64,000 nucleotides of DNA from Rhodohalobacter mucosus (GTDB lineage Bacteria > Bacteroidota > Rhodothermia > Balneolales > Balneolaceae). The stretch lies in assembly GCF_003150675.1 (NCBI RefSeq), contig NZ_QGGB01000006.1, forward strand, positions 186,001-250,000, written 5' to 3'. Position numbers and translations under genes: made by a program. Of the stretch, positions 18,443 through 28,760 are shown one piece after another. Below the pieces are notes generated by a model. It was not told the origin of the DNA and searched no databases. It saw nothing but the letters and a program-made list of their open reading frames with translations. Position 1 is the first letter of the stretch. Each line of letters starts with the position of its first letter.

Positions 18443-18946
18443 TCAGATGCCGTCGAAGCTGACGCGCATTCCCTCCATAATGTCATGCTCCCGGGTATAG
18501 CCCGCATTAACCTCGATGGTGTACATCGCAGGCCCGTCAGATAAAATATTATCCTGCGAGTAAGGCGACGTCTGACGGTGAATCCGGATAATTTCCATAT
18601 CTGCATTAACAAATAGAATGTCGAGAGAAAGAGGTGTATTGGCCATCCAGAAACTGCGGGGACTCTCGTCCTCAAAAATAAACAGCATACCCGCGTCGGG
18701 CGGCAGGTCATAAACATCCATCAATCCTTCACTTCTGCTGTCATTATCGTCCGCAACGGCTACCTGAACGGTTGAAATGGTATTCCCATCGCTGTCGATA
18801 AAGTTAACGCTTGCCGTATAGTCGAGCGTTCTGCCGACCTGTTCTGATATATCAGCTGAGTCATCCCGGTCACCGCCCGATCCGCAGCCGGAGAGAAACA
18901 GGGAGATGAACAGGGTGGCTGTGAGTGCATTCCTGAATGTAATCAT
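18443..18946 (-). CDS. DUF192 lipoprotein
   Basis: The chosen start gives 167 residues: a lipoprotein signal with Cys21 (LFLSGC), a short linker and a DUF192 domain. The domain has RSEGLMDVYDL, AGMLFIFED, SFWMANTPLSLDILFVN and a C-terminal GMRVSFDG. DUF192 proteins are small periplasmic or membrane-attached beta proteins of unknown biochemical role. In-frame ATGs also lie at 18964 and 19000. The start at 18946 is preferred because it places an Arg directly before the hydrophobic segment. It converges with fbp and diverges from the nusA operon. Confidence 0.8.
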   Translation of the reverse strand: MITFRNALTATLFISLFLSGCGSGGDRDDSADISEQVGRTLDYTASVNFIDSDGNTISTVQVAVADDNDSRSEGLMDVYDLPPDAGMLFIFEDESPRSFWMANTPLSLDILFVNADMEIIRIHRQTSPYSQDNILSDGPAMYTIEVNAGYTREHDIMEGMRVSFDGI

Positions 18947-19105
18947 AGATTGTGGATGAGACATTGCAATATGTGATAGGTTTTTACGGAAGATAATCAA
19001 AGAAATGGAAGAGAAGAACCCTTTACACTGCTTTAAAAGTCTGCAGGTGAAGGGAGGGCCAAACCCTGAACGACAGTTATACGGGATTCATGATGCGGTG
19101 AAAAG

Positions 19106-19136
19106 TTGTTATTTTCCTCTCTTTAGGGTATCTTAA
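19106..19136 (+). promoter_or_regulatory. Candidate promoter of the rimP-nusA-infB operon
   Basis: A TTG at 19106-19108 is followed after 20 nt by TATCTTAA (from 19129). This fits the Bacteroidota layout of -33 TTG, 19-21 nt and -7 TAnnTTTG, with the last two bases of the -7 box off consensus. Transcription would begin around 19143, just before a hairpin. Confidence 0.4.
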
Positions 19137-19144
19137 TAATCTTG

Positions 19145-19176
19145 AAGTGAGCGCCGGGAGGCCCTCACTTTTTTTT
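19145..19176 (+). terminator. Terminator-like hairpin in the leader of the rimP-nusA operon
   Basis: AAGTGAG (19145-19151) pairs with CTCACTT (19164-19170), enclosing GC-rich bases, and six further Ts follow. No upstream plus-strand gene needs terminating here, since the neighbouring DUF192 gene points away. The hairpin is therefore more likely a leader attenuator or 5' stabilising stem for the operon. Leader control of nusA operons is known in other bacteria, but this case is inferred. Confidence 0.45.
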
Positions 19177-19197
19177 GTACTTATACACCGGCGTCTG

Positions 19198-19659
19198 ATG
19201 TCTGATCAGCTTACAGAACAACTTAAAGAAATTGCAAAACCCGTTGTGGAGCAAGAAGATATGTTTCTTGTTGATGTGGAGGTAAAGCCTGCATCGACAA
19301 AAGAAATATGGATTCTGGTTGACTCTGAATCAGGTGGCGTAAATGTGGATACGTGCTCCAGAATAAGTCGTGAACTTGCTTTTCTTCTTGAGGAGGAAAA
19401 TCTGATCAACAGCGCGTACAGACTGAATGTATCTTCGCCCGGCCTGGCCAGACCGCTGTCTGATTCGCGGCAATATTTGAAAAACAGTGGGCGCAGGGTT
19501 AAAGTGAAGTACAAGTCGGGTGATGATTATCTCACCGTGGAGGGTGAATTGACTCATGTAGTCAACGGTACATCATTTGACGTGATTGCGGACGACGGTT
19601 CACATATAAAAATTGGTTTCTCCGACGTTGTAGAGACCAAAGTAATTCCGAAAATTTAA
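19198..19659 (+). CDS. rimP: Ribosome maturation factor RimP
   Basis: The 153-residue protein matches RimP, needed for 30S subunit maturation. MFLVDVEVKPASTKEIWILVDSE shows the N-terminal alpha/beta domain, and the family motif YRLNVSSPGLARPL precedes the C-terminal Sm-like barrel. The ATG at 19198 is chosen since the family begins close to this point; an upstream in-frame start at 19147 would lie inside the leader hairpin. It is the first gene of the nusA-infB operon. Confidence 0.92.
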   Translation: MSDQLTEQLKEIAKPVVEQEDMFLVDVEVKPASTKEIWILVDSESGGVNVDTCSRISRELAFLLEEENLINSAYRLNVSSPGLARPLSDSRQYLKNSGRRVKVKYKSGDDYLTVEGELTHVVNGTSFDVIADDGSHIKIGFSDVVETKVIPKI

Positions 19660-19700
19660 TTCAACACAGCCGGTAGACGGGCTTAAACAGGTTAATTCTG

Positions 19701-20960
19701 ATGCAAAACGATATTTCAAAAATGATTATTCAGTCTTTCGCAGAGATCGCGAAAGACAAGGGAATCGATAAGGATCTGCTTTTATCCATTCTTGAAGATG
19801 TTTTCAGAACAATGATCCGGAAAAAGTATGAGTCGGATGAGGCTTTTGAAGTCATCCTCAATGCCGACCGGGGTGAAATTCAAATTCTCCACATTCGCGA
19901 GGTTGTTCCCGCTGATGAGTTGACCGATCCGGTAACTGAAATTTCACTGGAAGAGGCACAGAAGCATGACCCGGACCTGGAACTGTATGACGAATTCGCA
20001 CAGGAGATTTCTATTGCGGATTTCGGCCGGCGAGCCGTTACAATGGCCCGCCAGCAGCTTGCGCAGAGAATCCGTGAGATTGAAAAAGACAATATATTTG
20101 AAGATTATTCCGATCGCGTTGGTGAGATTGTTCTGGGTGATGTATATCAGGTTCGCCCCAATAAAGATATTCTTGTAAACCACAACGGAGTTGAGCTTCT
20201 TCTTCCCAAAAACGAACAGATTTACAAAGACCGTTACCGAAAAGGTGATACCATACGGGCTGTCGTAACGGAAGTTCGCCGCGTGGGCGGTAACCCGACG
20301 GTAATTATTTCCCGTACGTCGCCGCTTTTCCTGGAACGCCTGTTTGAGAATGAAATACCGGAAGTATTCGATGGTATTATCGAGCTGAAAAGGATTGCAA
20401 GGGAACCTGGCGACCGATCAAAAGTGGCGGTTGTATCATACGATGAGCGTGTGGACCCCGTTGGAGCCTGTGTGGGAATGAAAGGGATCCGAATTCATGC
20501 AGTGGTCCGGGAGCTTCAGAATGAAAATATTGATGTAATCAACTACAGCCCGGATAAAGTAGAGTTTATTAAACGTGCACTGCAGCCGGCTCAGGTACTG
20601 AAAGTGGAAATGAGCGAAGATGGCAGCCGTGCAAGCGTATTGGTTCCCGCTGATGAAGTATCCAAAGCGATCGGAAAAGGCGGAGTGAATATACGGCTCG
20701 CTTCCAAGCTCGTTGACTGCGAAATTGATGTGTTCAGAGAGGTTGAAGAAGAGGACGATATCGATCTGGCTGAATTTGAAGTCGATTTTGGACTGGAAAC
20801 CATTGAGCTTCTGCGCGAAATCGGCTGTGACAGTGCCCGGGCTGTTCTTGAACTGGACGAAGATGAGATCGTACGGCGTACAGAAGGTAAAATCACAAAA
20901 GAAGAAGCCGAACGGATCATCGATATTATTGCATATGAATTTGAGGACGAGGAAGATTGA
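19701..20960 (+). CDS. nusA: Transcription termination/antitermination factor NusA
   Basis: The 419-residue NusA binds RNA polymerase and nascent RNA to tune pausing, termination and antitermination. It has the N-terminal polymerase-binding domain (about 1-130), an S1 domain (about 140-205), KH1 with VDPVGACVGMKGIRI (about 255) and KH2 with VSKAIGKGGVNIRLA (about 320). A C-terminal helix-hairpin segment of about 50 residues follows. It lies 41 nt after rimP. Confidence 0.96.
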   Translation: MQNDISKMIIQSFAEIAKDKGIDKDLLLSILEDVFRTMIRKKYESDEAFEVILNADRGEIQILHIREVVPADELTDPVTEISLEEAQKHDPDLELYDEFAQEISIADFGRRAVTMARQQLAQRIREIEKDNIFEDYSDRVGEIVLGDVYQVRPNKDILVNHNGVELLLPKNEQIYKDRYRKGDTIRAVVTEVRRVGGNPTVIISRTSPLFLERLFENEIPEVFDGIIELKRIAREPGDRSKVAVVSYDERVDPVGACVGMKGIRIHAVVRELQNENIDVINYSPDKVEFIKRALQPAQVLKVEMSEDGSRASVLVPADEVSKAIGKGGVNIRLASKLVDCEIDVFREVEEEDDIDLAEFEVDFGLETIELLREIGCDSARAVLELDEDEIVRRTEGKITKEEAERIIDIIAYEFEDEED

Positions 20961-21020
20961 TTGTAACTTTCAGCCTCCCCGATTTACCTGATTTAATTTA
21001 TTACCGACGTTAACACTTAT

Positions 21021-23849
21021 ATGACGGATCAAAAACCGAAAAAACTCTTTAAGGTTGCATCAGAATTCAATGTAGCTACACAGTCTATCGTAGACACGCT
21101 TAGCGATAATGGATTCGATGTTGCAAACCGGCCCAATTCCAAGATTACATCCGAGATGTACGATGTGCTGGAAGGGGTGTACGGTGATGACAAAGAGAAA
21201 AGCATGGAGCACGAGCGTGCCCGGGAAGAATATGAGAGCCGTCGTAACCAGATTATGTCGAGCCGTAATGAAAGCGTTACGATCGACACCTTTTTAGAGC
21301 CGATTGATGAAGACCTCGAACCGGTTGATGAAGAGCCTGAAGACGTTCTGAGTCCCGAGCTGGAACCTATCGAGGAGCCCGAAGAGGAGGCTGAAAAAGC
21401 TGAGGTCGAAGAACCGGAAGAAGCCCCGGAAACCAAAAAAACCGCCGCAGAAGAGGAGGTTGCGGAAACGCCGCAAAAAGAAGAGCCGGAGGAAGCCGTA
21501 TCCGAGAAAGAGACTGAGACTGAGGTTGAGGATACTGAGGATGAGGACGCTGAAGAGCATGAGGCCGGGGATGAGGCCGAAGAGCTGGATGAAGAGGAAG
21601 AAGAGGATGAAGAAGACGAAGCTGAAGACGAGGAAGATGAAGTTGAGGATGAGACTGAGGATGAAGTAGATTCCGAGGAAGACGAAGAGTCCATCATCCG
21701 CGGGCGTGCCGGTAAACTTTCCGGGACCAAGGTGCTTGGTAAGGTTGAGTTTTCGCGTGAAAACCGTAAAAAGCGCAAAACCAGGAAACGTAAAAAAGAT
21801 CGCGTTGAGGCTGATGATGAGTCGGCAGGTGCCAAAAAGCCAAAAGCGAAAGCATCCGACAAATCAAAGGATAAGAAACCGTCCAAGAAAGCAGGCAAGA
21901 AGAAAGGCAAGCGTTCATCACGCGTCGATGAGGAAGACGTAGAGAAGAAAATGCGTGAAACCATGCAGAAAATGCAGAGCGGCGGAACCGTGGGCAGCAA
22001 GCGCCAGAAGCGCCGACGGCAGCGCAAAGAGGAGAGGGAAGAAGAGCTTGCAATGCAGCAGGAGATGGAAGAACTTGAAAATGAAGTTCTTGAAGTAACT
22101 GAATTTATTACGGTAAGCGATCTTGCCGACCTGCTCGACGTAAAACCAACCGATGTGATTACCACCTGTATGTCACTCGGTATGATGGTGTCTATTAATC
22201 AGCGTCTTGATGCATCCACAATTGAGCTTGTTGCCGAGGAGTACAATTACGAAGTGAATTTTGTAGACGCCGAAGAAATTATTGAAGATGAAATCGAGAT
22301 GGAGGAGGACGATCCGGAAGATCTCGAACCGCGTGCTCCTATTATTACCGTAATGGGTCACGTTGATCACGGTAAGACATCACTGCTCGATTATATACGA
22401 AAAACAAAAGTGGCAGCTGGAGAGGCCGGCGGTATTACACAGCACGTGGGTGCCTACGAGGTTAAAACCGAATCCGGAAAACCGATTACGTTTCTGGATA
22501 CGCCGGGTCACGAAGCGTTTACAGCCATGCGAAGCCGGGGCGCTCAGGCTACCGATATTGTTATTCTTGTTATTGCCGCCGATGATTCCGTGATGCCACA
22601 GACTATTGAGGCAATTAATCACGCCAAGGCAGCCGGTGTATCCATAGTGGTTGCCATCAACAAGATGGATAAGGAAGGAGCCAACCCGGATAAAATCAAA
22701 CAGCAGCTCTCAGAGCACGGCGTTATCGTTGAAGAATACGGTGGTGAGGCTCAGTCTGCTGAGGTCTCCGCCCACACAGGGCAGGGAATTGATGAGCTCC
22801 TTGACAAGGTGCTGATTGAAGCGGAACTGATGGAGCTGCAGGCCAATCCCAATCGACTTGCGCAGGGTATTGTACTTGAATCACGCGTGGATAAAGGCAA
22901 GGGAACCGTTGCCAATGTGCTGGTTCAGAACGGAACATTGGAAGTGGGAGACCCCTTTGTGGCAGGATCTGTTTTCGGCCGTGTAAGGGCAATGGAAAAC
23001 GAGCATGGCCAGAGGCTGAAAAAAGCCGGCCCATCCACGCCCGTGCAGCTTACAGGTTTCGACAACTCACCGCAGGCCGGCGATAGGCTAATCGTGCCCA
23101 AGGATGAGAAAACAGCCAAGGATATTGCCAATCAAAGACAGCAGATTCGCAGGGAGCAGTCGCTGCGCCGCGTGAAACACCTTACACTGGATGATCTCTC
23201 CAGACGTATGGCGCTCGGTGAAGTTTCTGAGCTCAACATTATCATTAAAGCCGATGTGGACGGATCAATTGAAGCTCTCTCCGGTGCTCTTCAGAAACTG
23301 AGTACGGAAGAGGTTTCGGTAAATATAATTCATACCGGATCCGGCGCCATCACCGAATCTGATGTGCTTCTGGCTTCCGCCTCCGATGCCATTATCATCG
23401 GTTTCCAGGTGCGGCCTACATCGAATGCGCGCAAGCTGGCTGAAGCTGAAAGTATTGATATCCGCCTCTTCAGCGTAATTTATGACGCCGTCGACGAAGT
23501 ACACGACGCTCTTGAAGGACTGCTGAGCCCTGAAATCAAGGAAGAGATGAAAGGGATGGCAACCGTACGGGAAGTATTCAAAATCTCGAAAGTTGGTACA
23601 ATTGCAGGTTGTTACGTAACGGAAGGCAAAGTCAGCCGGAACAACCCGATCCGCGTTATCAGAGACGGTGTTGTGATATACGACGGCGAAATTGACTCAC
23701 TGAAACGCTTCAAGGAGGATGTGAAAGAGGTGCAGTCGGGCTACGAGTGCGGTATAAGTATTGTCAATTTCAATGACATTAAAGTGGGCGACGAGTTCGA
23801 AAGCTATGCAGTAACCGAGGAGAAAAGGAAGCTGGAAGACGCACGGTAA
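21021..23849 (+). CDS. infB: Translation initiation factor IF-2
   Basis: The 942-residue IF-2 is a GTPase that brings initiator tRNA to the 30S subunit. The N terminus has one IF2_N domain ([18 protein letters not shown]), then a strongly acidic Glu/Asp stretch (about 95-225) and a Lys/Arg-rich stretch (about 235-345). A second IF2_N-like domain comes before the GTPase domain. The G1 motif GHVDHGKT starts at residue 446, with DTPGHE and NKMD following. Domains III and IV close the protein. The long charged arm is lineage-variable and probably disordered. Confidence 0.97.
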   Translation: MTDQKPKKLFKVASEFNVATQSIVDTLSDNGFDVANRPNSKITSEMYDVLEGVYGDDKEKSMEHERAREEYESRRNQIMSSRNESVTIDTFLEPIDEDLEPVDEEPEDVLSPELEPIEEPEEEAEKAEVEEPEEAPETKKTAAEEEVAETPQKEEPEEAVSEKETETEVEDTEDEDAEEHEAGDEAEELDEEEEEDEEDEAEDEEDEVEDETEDEVDSEEDEESIIRGRAGKLSGTKVLGKVEFSRENRKKRKTRKRKKDRVEADDESAGAKKPKAKASDKSKDKKPSKKAGKKKGKRSSRVDEEDVEKKMRETMQKMQSGGTVGSKRQKRRRQRKEEREEELAMQQEMEELENEVLEVTEFITVSDLADLLDVKPTDVITTCMSLGMMVSINQRLDASTIELVAEEYNYEVNFVDAEEIIEDEIEMEEDDPEDLEPRAPIITVMGHVDHGKTSLLDYIRKTKVAAGEAGGITQHVGAYEVKTESGKPITFLDTPGHEAFTAMRSRGAQATDIVILVIAADDSVMPQTIEAINHAKAAGVSIVVAINKMDKEGANPDKIKQQLSEHGVIVEEYGGEAQSAEVSAHTGQGIDELLDKVLIEAELMELQANPNRLAQGIVLESRVDKGKGTVANVLVQNGTLEVGDPFVAGSVFGRVRAMENEHGQRLKKAGPSTPVQLTGFDNSPQAGDRLIVPKDEKTAKDIANQRQQIRREQSLRRVKHLTLDDLSRRMALGEVSELNIIIKADVDGSIEALSGALQKLSTEEVSVNIIHTGSGAITESDVLLASASDAIIIGFQVRPTSNARKLAEAESIDIRLFSVIYDAVDEVHDALEGLLSPEIKEEMKGMATVREVFKISKVGTIAGCYVTEGKVSRNNPIRVIRDGVVIYDGEIDSLKRFKEDVKEVQSGYECGISIVNFNDIKVGDEFESYAVTEEKRKLEDAR

Positions 23850-23935
23850 CAGCGACAGAAAGCGCTGCGTTGTAGATAATAACAGCCGGCGCCTATGCCT
23901 GAAATTCTAATCTTTCACAAGTTTATGACCCCGCA

Positions 23936-24328
23936 ATGAGTATCCGTACAGAGAGACTTGGTTCCGTAATACAGAAAGACCTGGGAGAAATCCTTCAGAG
24001 AAATTATCAGCCCTCCGGTTCTTTTATAACCGTTACAAGGGTGAAAATGACGGACGATCTGTCCATAGCAAAAGTATACCTGAGTATCTTTGCGCCGGGA
24101 AGGGATGAAGGGCCGATCTACCAGCAAATCGACAACAGTCAGGATGAAATCCGGTTTGAGCTTGCATCCAGGATAAAAAATCAGGTTCGAAGAATACCTG
24201 AACTTCTCTTTTATGAGGATGATACGGCAGAATATGTAAACCGGATGGAGCATCTCTTTAACAAAGCAAAAGCGTCGCGTTCAGATAGTGATACTGATGA
24301 GGATTCAGATCAGCAAAGCTCCCGGTAA
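23936..24328 (+). CDS. rbfA: Ribosome-binding factor A
   Basis: The 130-residue RbfA helps mature the 5' end of 16S rRNA in the 30S subunit. It shows the KH-like fold sequence RTERLGSVIQKDLGEILQR, VTRVKMTDDLSIAKVYLSIF and RRIPELLFYEDDTAEYVNRM. The C-terminal ~20 residues are Ser/Asp-rich and probably disordered. It lies between infB and truB in the conserved order, 3 nt before truB. Confidence 0.94.
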   Translation: MSIRTERLGSVIQKDLGEILQRNYQPSGSFITVTRVKMTDDLSIAKVYLSIFAPGRDEGPIYQQIDNSQDEIRFELASRIKNQVRRIPELLFYEDDTAEYVNRMEHLFNKAKASRSDSDTDEDSDQQSSR

Positions 24329-24331
24329 CGT

Positions 24332-25078
24332 ATGGCCAGAAAGGTGATCCCTCTTTCAGAATTGCCGGTTATTGATACGCGTTCTTCTGTGTCTGTTGAT
24401 TCCGCTGTATTCAGCGAGGGCGCGGCGGTTTTGATGGACAAACCTCTGGACTGGAGCAGTTTTCAGCTTGTGAAATATGTGAGAAACCGGATCCCGCCAA
24501 AAAAAGTGGGTCATGCCGGAACACTTGATCCGCTGGCTACCGGATTGCTTATTCTATGTACGGGCAGGGCAACCAAAACCATATCACAGTTTCAGGATCT
24601 GCAAAAAACCTATCGGGCCACTATACGTTTCGGATATTCAACGCCAAGTTTTGATATGGCCACGGAACCGGACGAACATGCGGAATGGAAACATATCAAC
24701 GAATCTAAGATTTCCGAAGCCCTTCAGAACGAATTTACAGGAGTGATTTCACAGGTTCCACCGGTTTACTCTGCCATTAAGGTAAAGGGACAGAGACTGT
24801 ATAAACTGGCACGAAAGGGCGTTGATGTACAGCCTGAACCCAGGAACGTAGAGATTCACAGTATAGATATTCTGAACATCGATCTGCCCGATATAGAGCT
24901 CCAGATTCAATGCGGCAAGGGTACCTATATCCGGTCGCTGGCACATGACCTTGGGCTTTTTCTGGGCAGCCGCGCGGTTCTTACCGCACTCAGAAGAACA
25001 CGTACGGGCTCCTTCAGTGCAGATCATGCTTTTTTGCCGGAAGAATTTGATACCTTTATGCACAACCTGAAAAATTAA
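24332..25078 (+). CDS. truB: tRNA pseudouridine-55 synthase TruB
   Basis: The 248-residue enzyme makes pseudouridine 55 in the T-loop of tRNAs. The catalytic Asp66 lies in GTLDPLATG, with KVGHAG before it and YSAIKVKGQRLYKLAR and KGTYIRSLAHDLG after it. The C-terminal PUA domain of longer homologues is missing or very short. It sits between rbfA and ribF with tight spacing. Confidence 0.95.
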   Translation: MARKVIPLSELPVIDTRSSVSVDSAVFSEGAAVLMDKPLDWSSFQLVKYVRNRIPPKKVGHAGTLDPLATGLLILCTGRATKTISQFQDLQKTYRATIRFGYSTPSFDMATEPDEHAEWKHINESKISEALQNEFTGVISQVPPVYSAIKVKGQRLYKLARKGVDVQPEPRNVEIHSIDILNIDLPDIELQIQCGKGTYIRSLAHDLGLFLGSRAVLTALRRTRTGSFSADHAFLPEEFDTFMHNLKN

Positions 25079-25098
25079 CAGCAAACAGGCTGCCCGAA

Positions 25099-26061
25099 GT
25101 GTCAAAAATTGTCTATCTGAACGACGTACAAAAAGATCCCAATACCGTTCTAACAGTCGGTACGTTCGATGGTGTGCATGCGGGCCATAAAGTGCTTATC
25201 AACACCGTGCTGCAGAAAGCTGAAAAGCGCGGCGCCCGCAGCGTAATTGTAACCTTCGATCCCCATCCCCGTGATATCATTAACCCGGGAAGTGCAGGCA
25301 TCAAACTGCTCAGCACACTCAAAGAGCGAAGCGAGCTGCTTTCCGATCTGGGCGTTGATGAAATGGTGGTGATTCCGTTCGACCGCGATTTCTCACTTCT
25401 CACATCCGAAGAGTTTGTTCGGGATATTATCTGGGAAAAAATAGGGGTATCGGAGTTTGTGATCGGTTACGATCATCAATTCGGACGAAACCGTGAAGGA
25501 ACCATCGAGACGGTGAGACGGCTGGGAAAGGAACTCGGGTTTAATGCTCATGTGGTGTCGCGGCAGGAAGTGGGCGACAAAACGGTTAGCAGTTCCGCCA
25601 TCCGAAAGGCGATTCAGGAAGAGGGGAATATGAGGCTTGCCGCCAGTTTTCTGGAGCGCAACTATATCCTGAACGGTCGTGTGGTTCACGGCGATAAGAG
25701 AGGAAAGGAAATCGGTTTTCCAACGGCCAATATCTTACCTGAACATCCGCGGAAGATTATCCCCAGGAAAGGAGTATATGCGGTGTGGGTGCGCGTTGGT
25801 GGCATTCACTATGGGGGTATGATGAATATCGGGGTGCGGCCCACCTTTGATGGTGAAAAAGAAACCCTTGAAGTGCACATTTTTGATTTCGACAGAGAAA
25901 TGTACGGGATGGAGGTTCAGATTCAGTTTGTTGACCGGGTCAGGGATGAACGCTCTTTCGATGGTGTGGAAGAGCTGATCGGACAGCTGGAAAGGGATCA
26001 GAATCGGATACGGAATCTGTTAAATAAGCAACGCCCGGATATTGCAAAACAAAGGAATTAA
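25099..26061 (+). CDS. ribF: Bifunctional riboflavin kinase / FAD synthetase
   Basis: The 320-residue protein makes FMN and FAD from riboflavin. The N-terminal adenylyltransferase domain has GTFDGVHAGH (residues 21-30), TFDPHPRDI, IGYDHQFG and VSSSAIRKAI. The C-terminal kinase domain has GDKRGKEIGFPTAN and GVYAVWV. The start is GTG at 25099, 20 nt after truB. Its place in a translation operon is common across bacteria. Confidence 0.95.
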   Translation: MSKIVYLNDVQKDPNTVLTVGTFDGVHAGHKVLINTVLQKAEKRGARSVIVTFDPHPRDIINPGSAGIKLLSTLKERSELLSDLGVDEMVVIPFDRDFSLLTSEEFVRDIIWEKIGVSEFVIGYDHQFGRNREGTIETVRRLGKELGFNAHVVSRQEVGDKTVSSSAIRKAIQEEGNMRLAASFLERNYILNGRVVHGDKRGKEIGFPTANILPEHPRKIIPRKGVYAVWVRVGGIHYGGMMNIGVRPTFDGEKETLEVHIFDFDREMYGMEVQIQFVDRVRDERSFDGVEELIGQLERDQNRIRNLLNKQRPDIAKQRN

Positions 26062-26111
26062 GCGTATTTTTTGATGATATAAGAGTTTTTTAAAACGATG
26101 ACAAACAACCA

Positions 26112-26381
26112 ATGAGCATAACGAAAGAACAAAAAGAAGAAATTATTGAAAAGCACGGCGGCAAAGCCGGGAACAGCGGTTCCGTTGAAGCACAGATCGC
26201 TATTCTTACTGCGCGGATTAACGACCTTACCTCGCATCTTAATGAAAATAAAAAAGATCACTCTTCCCGCCGCGGCCTTCTCAAAATGGTGGGTAAACGA
26301 AGAAGATTACTGAACTACCTGAGTGACAACGATATTTTGAAATACCGTGAGCTTATTAAAGAGCTGGGTATTCGTAAATAA
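26112..26381 (+). CDS. rpsO: 30S ribosomal protein S15
   Basis: The 89-residue S15 binds 16S rRNA early in 30S assembly. The sequence shows [40 protein letters not shown] and a terminal [12 protein letters not shown], all standard. A strong intrinsic terminator follows, separating it from pnp as in many genomes. Confidence 0.97.
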   Translation: MSITKEQKEEIIEKHGGKAGNSGSVEAQIAILTARINDLTSHLNENKKDHSSRRGLLKMVGKRRRLLNYLSDNDILKYRELIKELGIRK

Positions 26382-26395
26382 AAGCATTTCCCTGA

Positions 26396-26421
26396 GGCAC
26401 GCATAATTTGCGTGCCTTTTT
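26396..26421 (+). terminator. Intrinsic terminator between rpsO and pnp
   Basis: A perfect 8-bp stem GGCACGCA/TGCGTGCC (26396-26403/26409-26416), loop TAATT and five Ts. It may end or attenuate the long operon ahead of pnp. Confidence 0.9.
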
Positions 26422-26522
26422 CATATCCTCAAATACCCGCTTATATATTCTTATCCGGTATTTGTTTGATCTGCTTTACTAAAAGGATAGTCGACGAAAG
26501 ATAAAATGAACAGACAATAACT

Positions 26523-28640
26523 ATGAAGGAAGATTTTAAAAGTGTAGAATTTGCGCCCGGTAAAACGATATCCGTTGAAACCGGACGACTGGCTAAACTG
26601 GCCGACGGTGCAGTAATGGTACGAATGGGCGACACGATGGTGCTTTGCACGGTTGTTAGCGCCAAAGAGGCAAAACCCGGACAGGACTTTTTTCCGCTTG
26701 TGGTTGATCTCAGGGAAAGCTTTACAGCTGCCGGTAAGTTTCCGGGCGGTTTTCTGAAACGTGAGGGACGCCCGTCGGACAATGAGACCCTTTCAAGCCG
26801 TCTTATTGACAGAAGTTTGCGCCCCCTTTTTCCGGATGGCTACTACAACGATACGCAGGTGATATGTCAGGTATTTTCATCCGACGGACAAAATGAAGCG
26901 GATGTGCTTGGTGCTTTCGGAGCTTCTGCAGCCATTCACATTTCTGACATCCCCTATGCCGGCCCGATGTCGCAGGTAAGGGTTGGACGAATTGACGGCG
27001 AGTTCATTATCAATCCCACCATCGATGAGCTTAAGGAGAGCGATATGGACATGATTGTTGCCGGTACCGCCTCCAGCGTGATCATGATTGAGGGCGAAAT
27101 GAGCGAAATCAGCGAAAAAGAGATGCTCGAAGCCATCAAAACCGGACATAAGTCGATCGTGAAACTTTGTGAATTCCAGGAAGAGCTCAGAAAAGAGTTT
27201 GGCGTTGAAAAACGCGAATTCGAGCCTGCCGAACCGCATACGGAACTGGAGAACAGAGTAGCCGATCTTGTAGGCGACCGGCTCAGGGACATTGTGGGTA
27301 TGGGGCTCAGTAAGTATGAGTTTAGCGGTAAACTGAAGGAGCTTAAAACAGAAATCAAGGAGTCCATTACAGCTGAAGAGCAGTACGAAGACGCAGGCGG
27401 CGAGATATCCGATATATTCGGAAATCTGGTTAAAAAGACTGTGCGGAACATGATCCTTGAGGACAAAAAGCGTATTGACGGACGAAATCCTGAAGATATC
27501 CGGGATATCTGGACGCAGGTGGGTTATCTGCCTCGTGCTCACGGTTCCGCAATCTTCTCTCGCGGGGAGACACAGGCATTGATTTCAGTGGCTCTGGGAA
27601 CCAAACGGGATGCGCAAAGCGTGGATACCCTCTTTTATGAGAAAGAGCAGACATTCATGCTTCATTACAATTTTCCGCCGTACTGCGTGGGTGAAGCAGG
27701 ATTTATGCGGGGACCAGGACGAAGGGAGATCGGACACGGCCATCTTGCAGAACGAGCCCTTAAGATGGTTCTTCCCGATTTTGAAGAGTTCGGATATGTG
27801 GTGCGCGTTCGTTCCGACATTACCGAATCCAACGGATCCTCCTCAATGGCATCCGTTTGCGGTGGTTCCATGGCCCTTATGGATGCGGGAGTTCCGCTTC
27901 CCAAGCCGGTTGCCGGTATCGCCATGGGAATGATCGTGGGTGAGAATAACACGGTGGTGCTATCCGACATCCAGGGAGAGGAAGATTTCATGGGCGATAT
28001 GGACTTCAAAACTGCAGGTACCTCCGATGGTATCACGGCAACCCAAATGGACATGAAAGTTCAGGGAATCAGCTTCGAGATTATTGAAAAAGCCCTTGAA
28101 CAGGCTCACAGCGGAAGGATGCACATCCTGGAAAAAATGGCGGAAACCATCTCCGCTTCGCGTGAATCGCTTTCTAAATATGCACCCCAGTTTCTGCGTA
28201 TGACGATTGACGGCGACAGCATTGGCGCGGTGATCGGCCCGGGCGGTAAAGTAATTCAGACTCTCCAGAAAGAGACAGATACCGAAATCTGGATCGAAGA
28301 GGATGAGCAGGGTAAAGGTCAGATCACCATATCTGCCGACAGCCTGGATAAAGCTGAAAACGCCAAGAAACGTATTCAGGCCATTGCGGGTCAGCTCGAC
28401 GAAGGGGCAACCTACAAGGGCACTGTGAAGGCCATTAAAGAGTACGGAGCATTTGTTGAGATTGTACCCGGCAAAGAGGGACTTCTTCACATCTCCGAGC
28501 TTGAACACGGTCACGTTAAGAAAGTTGAAGACGTTCTGAGCGTAGGCGACGAAATCGAGGTGAAACTGCTCAAGGTAGAGCACGGCGGCAAACTCCGTCT
28601 CTCCAGAAAAGCACTCCTTCCCGAGCCTGAGAAAGGCTAG
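26523..28640 (+). CDS. pnp: Polyribonucleotide nucleotidyltransferase (PNPase)
   Basis: The 705-residue PNPase degrades RNA 3' to 5' by phosphorolysis. It has two RNase PH-like domains; the first includes DLRESFTAAGKFPGGF, and the second includes GSAIFSRGETQ and the metal-site segment GDMDFKTAGT. The C-terminal KH domain has IGAVIGPGGKVIQTLQ (about 560-620), and the S1 domain has GTVKAIKEYGAFVEI (about 625-695). It has a terminator on each side and may be transcribed alone or by readthrough from rpsO. Confidence 0.97.
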   Translation: MKEDFKSVEFAPGKTISVETGRLAKLADGAVMVRMGDTMVLCTVVSAKEAKPGQDFFPLVVDLRESFTAAGKFPGGFLKREGRPSDNETLSSRLIDRSLRPLFPDGYYNDTQVICQVFSSDGQNEADVLGAFGASAAIHISDIPYAGPMSQVRVGRIDGEFIINPTIDELKESDMDMIVAGTASSVIMIEGEMSEISEKEMLEAIKTGHKSIVKLCEFQEELRKEFGVEKREFEPAEPHTELENRVADLVGDRLRDIVGMGLSKYEFSGKLKELKTEIKESITAEEQYEDAGGEISDIFGNLVKKTVRNMILEDKKRIDGRNPEDIRDIWTQVGYLPRAHGSAIFSRGETQALISVALGTKRDAQSVDTLFYEKEQTFMLHYNFPPYCVGEAGFMRGPGRREIGHGHLAERALKMVLPDFEEFGYVVRVRSDITESNGSSSMASVCGGSMALMDAGVPLPKPVAGIAMGMIVGENNTVVLSDIQGEEDFMGDMDFKTAGTSDGITATQMDMKVQGISFEIIEKALEQAHSGRMHILEKMAETISASRESLSKYAPQFLRMTIDGDSIGAVIGPGGKVIQTLQKETDTEIWIEEDEQGKGQITISADSLDKAENAKKRIQAIAGQLDEGATYKGTVKAIKEYGAFVEIVPGKEGLLHISELEHGHVKKVEDVLSVGDEIEVKLLKVEHGGKLRLSRKALLPEPEKG

Positions 28641-28675
28641 TATAGGAGGCTGTTTTTCAGAAAGTTTCTTAAATT

Positions 28676-28709
28676 AGCGCCCTCATTAACGGGGGGCGCT
28701 TTTTTTTTA
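28676..28709 (+). terminator. Intrinsic terminator after pnp
   Basis: A 7-bp stem AGCGCCC/GGGCGCT (28676-28682/28694-28700) is followed by nine Ts. It ends the rimP-to-pnp block. Confidence 0.9.
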
Positions 28710-28760
28710 AAGACTCCTCCCACATCACCACCTTCTCACTACTCAAGACTCAAGACTATA

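Noticed and set aside
21029..22165. Long minus-strand frame (378 codons) inside infB
   Set aside because: It is a Ser-rich shadow of the acidic Glu/Asp-codon tract of IF-2 read in reverse; the plus-strand gene is certain.
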